Shown piece after piece: positions 60,073-64,000 of a stretch of DNA of 64,000 bases. Source of the stretch: Dyella sp. 2HG41-7. Its GTDB lineage: Bacteria; Pseudomonadota; Gammaproteobacteria; Xanthomonadales; Rhodanobacteraceae. A model generated the notes under the pieces. It was not told the DNA's origin. It did not search any database and saw nothing but the letters and a program-made list of their open reading frames with translations. Where the stretch lies: assembly GCF_021390675.1 (NCBI RefSeq), contig NZ_JAJEJV010000004.1, forward strand, positions 1,612,001 to 1,676,000, written 5' to 3'. The stretch's first letter is position 1. Each line of letters begins with the position of its first letter. The position numbers were made by a program, and so were the translations under genes.

Positions 60073-61005
60073 ATGAAGCTGCGGAAATGGGATTTCTTGG
60101 GCATCGCGAGCCTCGCCGTCGGAATCTTGGGTGTGATAGGTCCCGTTGTATGGGACCACATCAAGGCCAAAGACGAACTACGCGTTTCGCTGATCGATGC
60201 GTCGCAGGTGATCGGGCCAAGCCAAAAATTCGATGGCCTGCAAGTCAATTATCGCGGCAACGAAATAAGCGAGTTATCCAAGGGAACGCTCCTGATCGAG
60301 AACTCAGGCAGAACGCCGCTGTTGGAGCGCGAGGTCGTAGCCCCTTTGTTTATTCAGTTCGGAAAGGATTCGCCGCTTATCGACTTGAAAGTGAGTCGCG
60401 TGGAACCCTCGGACGTGACCGTGCAGCTGGATTATCAGAAATCGCTCAACGGTGCGTATGTCAAATTTCCGCTGTTGAATCCGGGCGACAGAGTTTGGCT
60501 GAGCGCGCTTTATCAGGCGGGCAAATTGAATTTCAGCGCGAGCGGAAGGATCGCCGGTTTGTCGAAGATCACGGTCGATACAAATCCACAATCGCTGAAA
60601 GACAAGGACAACTCTCAAACCAAGACGGCCATTGTCGTGGGATTTTTCGCGCTTTTGATGCTTATTCTGGGTTCCTTGGGCGCAAAGATGACGTTCGACG
60701 AATACCGCTTTAAGTCGAAAGTTAAAGCGGGCAAGTTCGTACTGCCAGCACTGAACTCGCGCATCGATGTCGTCAACTACGTCACGTCGAAGTTCGATTT
60801 CACAACGACCAGGGAGATGGTGCCCCTTATCGACAAGATCTACTCGTTCCCCGACGTGTCTAACTTTGGCGCAACGCACGAAAAAGACGTGAAAGACGGG
60901 ATTGCCGATTTGCTTAAAAAAGCATCGACCAATGTGTACTACACCGTTGCGATTTTGATCATCGGTTTTTTTGGCGTTTGGTATGTCTTCCAATATCTAA
61001 GATAG
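60073..61005 (+). CDS. Membrane protein of unknown function with extracytoplasmic domain
   Basis: A 310-residue protein. An N-terminal helix (WDFLGIASLAVGILGVIGPV) precedes a beta-rich region (LRVSLIDASQVIGPSQKFDG, GTLLIENSGRTPLLEREVVA). A second helix is at TAIVVGFFALLMLILGSLGA, and a third at the end (VYYTVAILIIGFFGVWYVFQ). I do not recognise a family. The ATG at 60073 starts directly before the first helix; the 38 codons upstream overlap a poly-T tract and look non-coding. Confidence 0.65.
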   Translation: MKLRKWDFLGIASLAVGILGVIGPVVWDHIKAKDELRVSLIDASQVIGPSQKFDGLQVNYRGNEISELSKGTLLIENSGRTPLLEREVVAPLFIQFGKDSPLIDLKVSRVEPSDVTVQLDYQKSLNGAYVKFPLLNPGDRVWLSALYQAGKLNFSASGRIAGLSKITVDTNPQSLKDKDNSQTKTAIVVGFFALLMLILGSLGAKMTFDEYRFKSKVKAGKFVLPALNSRIDVVNYVTSKFDFTTTREMVPLIDKIYSFPDVSNFGATHEKDVKDGIADLLKKASTNVYYTVAILIIGFFGVWYVFQYLR

Positions 61006-61016
61006 CCGGCAGCAGG

Positions 61017-61055
61017 GTCGGAGTGCGCTATCTCGTTTGAGAAATGCACTCCGAC
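61017..61055. repeat. Palindromic repeat, family C relative
   Basis: GTCGGAGTGC and GCACTCCGAC pair, with TCTC and GAGA inside. Same layout as 52104 with GGTCGGAG in place of GGTCAGAG. Confidence 0.75.
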
Positions 61056-61073
61056 GATGCTTTCGCGACGGCG

Positions 61074-62576
61074 TTAAATCTGGATATCGCTTACGCCATT
61101 TCCCCCAATCGTCACCGTCTGCTTATGTTTCCCTACAGTAAGTGTTCCTGTCGGGTGACCTTTGAGCGGTGTCGTCTTCAGGCGCGTGATCACAAACTTG
61201 CCGCGCGCAGACGTATACGTGTGAAACGTGTGACCGGCGAATTGCAGCGTCACGGCTTGACCGGCGACCGGCTTCTTGTTGTGCGTGACCATTCCTTGAT
61301 GAATCAATTCCATGGTGGTGGGGTCGAAGGGCACAAACGCGAAGGTGCCATACAGCTGGTCGATATAGACCGTGAAATCCAGTGGTCCGTTGTAGTTGGC
61401 GGACGGGCACGCTGCTGTATATGACAACGATTGGGTGGTGTCCTTGGTGGTGCTGTCCGAGGTGCTGGTTGTCCACGTCATTGTGTTTTGTACCTTCAAA
61501 GAACTAAATACGGGTATGCCTCCTTGTAATGACCCAGAGACGGTGTAGTCCTCTTCATCCGTCTGCGTACCTTCGGTTTGGTAGTCGTTTTTTATCGTAT
61601 AGATTTCATTCGGACACCCGGCATTCTGTGGCGGCGGGTCGTACGGAATGATCTCGGTGGTGGCGCGGTAGCGTCTTGTGTTGACGCCGACAGCGGTGGA
61701 GTTGTTTGAGTTCACCAACTCTTGGCAAGGATCCGGCACGGCGCCGCCAGGGCCGTTTCTGACCCCGGGACCGGCGAAGGGGTCCATGCATCGAATCGTT
61801 TTAAAGTCCTCGGCCGTAAAGCCGAGATCTTTCAAAAGTTTCGCCTTGTCGGGGTTCATCGTGGCAGGGTTGCGTAACTCGCTTACCCATATGTTCTGCG
61901 GCGCGGCGCCTTGCCCGGAGAATCCAGGCGACCAATTGATGCCGCCGCTGCTTTCCTGCTTCAGCGTTACCGTCGGGTTGATCAGGATAATAAACATGTC
62001 CTGGTCGTGATCGACGCCGTCTTCGTTGGGGCCGGGATCTTTCACCTCGTAGGTGGCCGATTTTGTAAGTGTGGTGGTTTGTGTTTCGTTCTCGGAGAAC
62101 GTAAATCCAAAACTCAGCGATGCACCCTCAGCTTGCGTTCCGGCGTCGACAGTGACTTGTGTGCCGACCTTCATCGAGTTGGTTACGCCGAGCTTCGTCC
62201 CCATGGAGCTGCCTGAGGAATAGTCGACCAATCCGGTTTGGCCGCATTTCGCGCCAGGCGTCGCGCCCGCGCATCCCGGCGGCGCGTAGACCAGCGAAGC
62301 GATAATGTATTTAGGGTGCAATACGACCGGCGGCAAATTCCCCGCAAATTTGCAGGTGCATTCCCTCTCGCCTTTCGGAAGGTTGGCGGACGACGTGCAA
62401 ATGCCATGTTGAACGCCGTTCGCGTTACACGTGGCGCCCGGAGAAAGGCATCCAACATCCAGGTTGCCTTTGCACTCTTGGGCCGAGACCGTGAACGTAA
62501 ACAGAGACACTGCACTGAGAATCAAAAAGCACAAGCGAGCCGTGAAGTAGGAGTTTTGGTAAGTAGTCGTCGCCAT
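61074..62576 (-). CDS. Secreted cysteine-bearing protein with serine/threonine-rich beta segments
   Basis: A 500-residue exported protein (signal MATTTYQNSYFTARLCFLIL, cleavage after SA near residue 32). The N-terminal 90 residues are cysteine-rich (CKGNLDVGCLSPGATC). Two long alternating polar/hydrophobic stretches follow: TQVTVDAGTQAEGASLSFGF then TFSENETQTTTLTKSATYEV, and near residue 355 TDEEDYTVSGSLQGGIPVFS then TMTWTTSTSDSTTKDTTQSL. Such patterns are typical of aerolysin-type pore-forming modules. The C-terminus (AGHTFHTYTSARGKFVITRL) looks like a small beta-sandwich. Family not recognised; pore-forming role is inference. Confidence 0.6.
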   Translation of the reverse strand: MATTTYQNSYFTARLCFLILSAVSLFTFTVSAQECKGNLDVGCLSPGATCNANGVQHGICTSSANLPKGERECTCKFAGNLPPVVLHPKYIIASLVYAPPGCAGATPGAKCGQTGLVDYSSGSSMGTKLGVTNSMKVGTQVTVDAGTQAEGASLSFGFTFSENETQTTTLTKSATYEVKDPGPNEDGVDHDQDMFIILINPTVTLKQESSGGINWSPGFSGQGAAPQNIWVSELRNPATMNPDKAKLLKDLGFTAEDFKTIRCMDPFAGPGVRNGPGGAVPDPCQELVNSNNSTAVGVNTRRYRATTEIIPYDPPPQNAGCPNEIYTIKNDYQTEGTQTDEEDYTVSGSLQGGIPVFSSLKVQNTMTWTTSTSDSTTKDTTQSLSYTAACPSANYNGPLDFTVYIDQLYGTFAFVPFDPTTMELIHQGMVTHNKKPVAGQAVTLQFAGHTFHTYTSARGKFVITRLKTTPLKGHPTGTLTVGKHKQTVTIGGNGVSDIQI

Positions 62577-63052
62577 ACATCCTCCCAAGGTTATGTTGGC
62601 ACTACGAGCTTTCCTCTCCATCGTTGGTGATGACCGCGTAGCCCGCGAATCTGCACGCAGGCCGCTCGCAACGATGGGCTACGCCACCGAAGCCTTTTCT
62701 TCAGCCGCCGACATCCTTGCACTACATGCTTAGATCATGCCGTCATGCGTGATGACGGACGTCTATATGACTTCCATGACAGCTAACAAGCGTTGTAGGC
62801 GGTTGGCCGACATGGGAAATCCCATTCCGATTTTCCCCATTGCTGCTTACTCAGCCACGCAGGACGCATTCAAGGCCTTCGCTGTAGGCAGCTGCACGAC
62901 TATACGCCGCCAACGGCGGCATGAAATGTCGCCGGCACGGCAAAGTAGAAAAAAGGAAGGGGAAAATGAAGCGGGGTCAGAGCGTCATTTCAAAAACGAA
63001 AACGCGCTCTGACCCTGCATGTTCTACGCGACAACGGAGTCTGTCGCGCTAT
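62577..63052. other. Intergenic region with two palindromes
   Basis: About 475 bp without a convincing gene. CGTAGCCC / GGGCTACG pair at about 62636-62685 and a family C repeat lies at 62974. It should hold the promoter of the secreted-protein gene at 61074 (minus). Confidence 0.5.
62974..63015. repeat. Palindromic repeat, family C
   Basis: GGGTCAGAGCG (62974-62984) and CGCTCTGACCC (63005-63015) pair perfectly. Its minus-strand side could terminate the transcript of the gene ending at 63053. Confidence 0.85.
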
Positions 63053-63955
63053 TTAAGCGGCTACCTGTTGGCTAGGTCCCCGTGTAGTGTCTTCGCAGCA
63101 CACGTCACACCATATGTGATACATCACTCCATACATCGACGTGAATAAAATAATCAAGAACGCGATGTAAATCGGAACAATCAGCAACGCGATGAGCCAC
63201 GCGCCAATGAGTTTGGCAAATACGGCGAATAGAAAGACAACGATGCCGACGCAGAAAATCGTGATGACCCAGCCAATTGCAAGCGCTAGCATAAACATGA
63301 ACAGTGGCAGCAAGTTCTTGAGGGCGCCGATTGCGCCGTCGCCGATCGCACCAAACACGCTGCGTTTGCTTAGCGCCAACTGCCCGAGGCTGATCGCAAA
63401 GAACCCGAGCATAAAGAGGCCGAACACCATAAAGATCGGCATCATGATCAAGAAGCCGCTGGGCAGCATCATCGGGGGCGGTTGATGACCAAGTTGCGCC
63501 ATCATCACTTGCGAACGCCAGGCTGTGAGGCTGCCGCCCATCGCCACGCCAACCAGTGCGAACAGCGCGAAATACAACGCCATGATTACCAGCCCATAGC
63601 CCATAAAGCGTAGCGCTTCGCCTTTTAGATAGGGCTTGAAGATGTCCAGGGCCCGCGCCGGCAAGTTGCATTCGGCGGCGTCGACCAAGCGCAAGTATCC
63701 CGCCTGCAGCGGCACCAGAAGCAGATTGATAAGCATGGGGAATATCGATACCCAAATCATCGTGCTCAAGGATGGTTGCGTACCGGGCACAACGAAATGT
63801 AATTGCAGAATGAGTGAGATGAGCAATGGAATTGCCGTTACCACCACCATCAGCGCGGCGCCACCGAACAGTGGACCAGGATGGCGAAAGCCCACGCTAA
63901 ACCCGTCGCTGAGCCACTCAAAGCCAGTCGACGGACTCTTGGATTGCGTCGTCAT
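63053..63955 (-). CDS. Polytopic membrane protein (BPSS1780-like)
   Basis: A 300-residue inner-membrane protein with about six helices (FGGAALMVVVTAIPLLISLI, MIWVSIFPMLINLLLVPLQA, FMGYGLVIMALYFALFALVG, FLIMMPIFMVFGLFMLGFFA, LFMFMLALAIGWVITIFCVG, LIALLIVPIYIAFLIILFTS). WLSDGFSVGFRHPGPLFGGA near the N-terminus and MYGVMYHIWCDV near the C-terminus fit the BPSS1780 membrane protein group, of unknown function. The ATG at 63955 has AAGGGG upstream. It is the last gene before the window end. Confidence 0.75.
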   Translation of the reverse strand: MTTQSKSPSTGFEWLSDGFSVGFRHPGPLFGGAALMVVVTAIPLLISLILQLHFVVPGTQPSLSTMIWVSIFPMLINLLLVPLQAGYLRLVDAAECNLPARALDIFKPYLKGEALRFMGYGLVIMALYFALFALVGVAMGGSLTAWRSQVMMAQLGHQPPPMMLPSGFLIMMPIFMVFGLFMLGFFAISLGQLALSKRSVFGAIGDGAIGALKNLLPLFMFMLALAIGWVITIFCVGIVVFLFAVFAKLIGAWLIALLIVPIYIAFLIILFTSMYGVMYHIWCDVCCEDTTRGPSQQVAA

Positions 63956-64000
63956 GCCGTTTTTCCCCTTATGCGGCGCCCCCGCGCCGTGCACCGAGCA

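Overview
The window looks like a chromosomal segment of a GC-rich gammaproteobacterium of the Xanthomonadales/Lysobacterales, most like Rhodanobacteraceae (Dyella, Luteibacter or Frateuria type). Four things point there: a xanthomonadin/aryl-polyene type pigment cluster, a collinear leucine-degradation (liu) pathway with leucine dehydrogenase and a fused acyl-CoA mutase IcmF, a DUF4034 protein, and palindromic intergenic repeats of the kind common in this order. The assignment is inferred from gene content; no database was searched.

Positions 1-24,400 hold core metabolism, mostly on the minus strand. The liu genes keep the order A-B-C-D-E (isovaleryl-CoA dehydrogenase, both methylcrotonyl-CoA carboxylase subunits, methylglutaconyl-CoA hydratase, HMG-CoA lyase). 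They are split by unrelated cassettes: a feoAB iron-uptake operon with a predicted Fur box, a secreted phospholipase D-like protein, an HscC/J-protein chaperone pair, and a subtilisin-like autotransporter. An acetyl-CoA acetyltransferase and an HSD10-like dehydrogenase fit the same acyl-CoA catabolism. A 265-bp nested inverted-repeat element sits just upstream of liuC.

Positions 25,008-37,812 are one minus-strand run of 16 genes, nearly all joined by ATGA-type overlaps: two acyl carrier proteins, two ketosynthases plus a chain-length-factor-like protein, a ketoreductase, two dehydratases, a thioesterase, a methyltransferase, two acyltransferases, a family 2 glycosyltransferase, a LolA-like carrier and an MMPL exporter. 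Together they would build an aryl-polyene lipid and move it to the outer membrane. No starter-activating ligase is present. Two REP-like palindromes lie inside the 5' coding part of the lolA-like gene.

Positions 38,000-48,200 hold a DUF4034 protein, leucine dehydrogenase, two YXWGXW-repeat envelope proteins, a TetR regulator with an alpha/beta hydrolase, and icmF.

Positions 48,200-53,800 are an AT-richer, repeat-laden accessory region. It has a three-gene set (a recombinase core-binding-domain protein with no catalytic domain, a DUF5343 protein and a TIGR02391 protein), a small membrane protein, a predicted proteasome-like Ntn hydrolase, a degenerate tRNA-like sequence, and a small protein gene with both a structured leader and a truncated duplicate nearby. 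This is the best place to look for an undescribed system.

Positions 53,800-64,000 hold mainly envelope or secreted proteins: a DUF6765 protein, an S9 peptidase, a possible pore-forming-toxin-like secreted protein, membrane proteins, a carboxypeptidase-regulatory-like secreted protein and a glyoxalase-fold protein.
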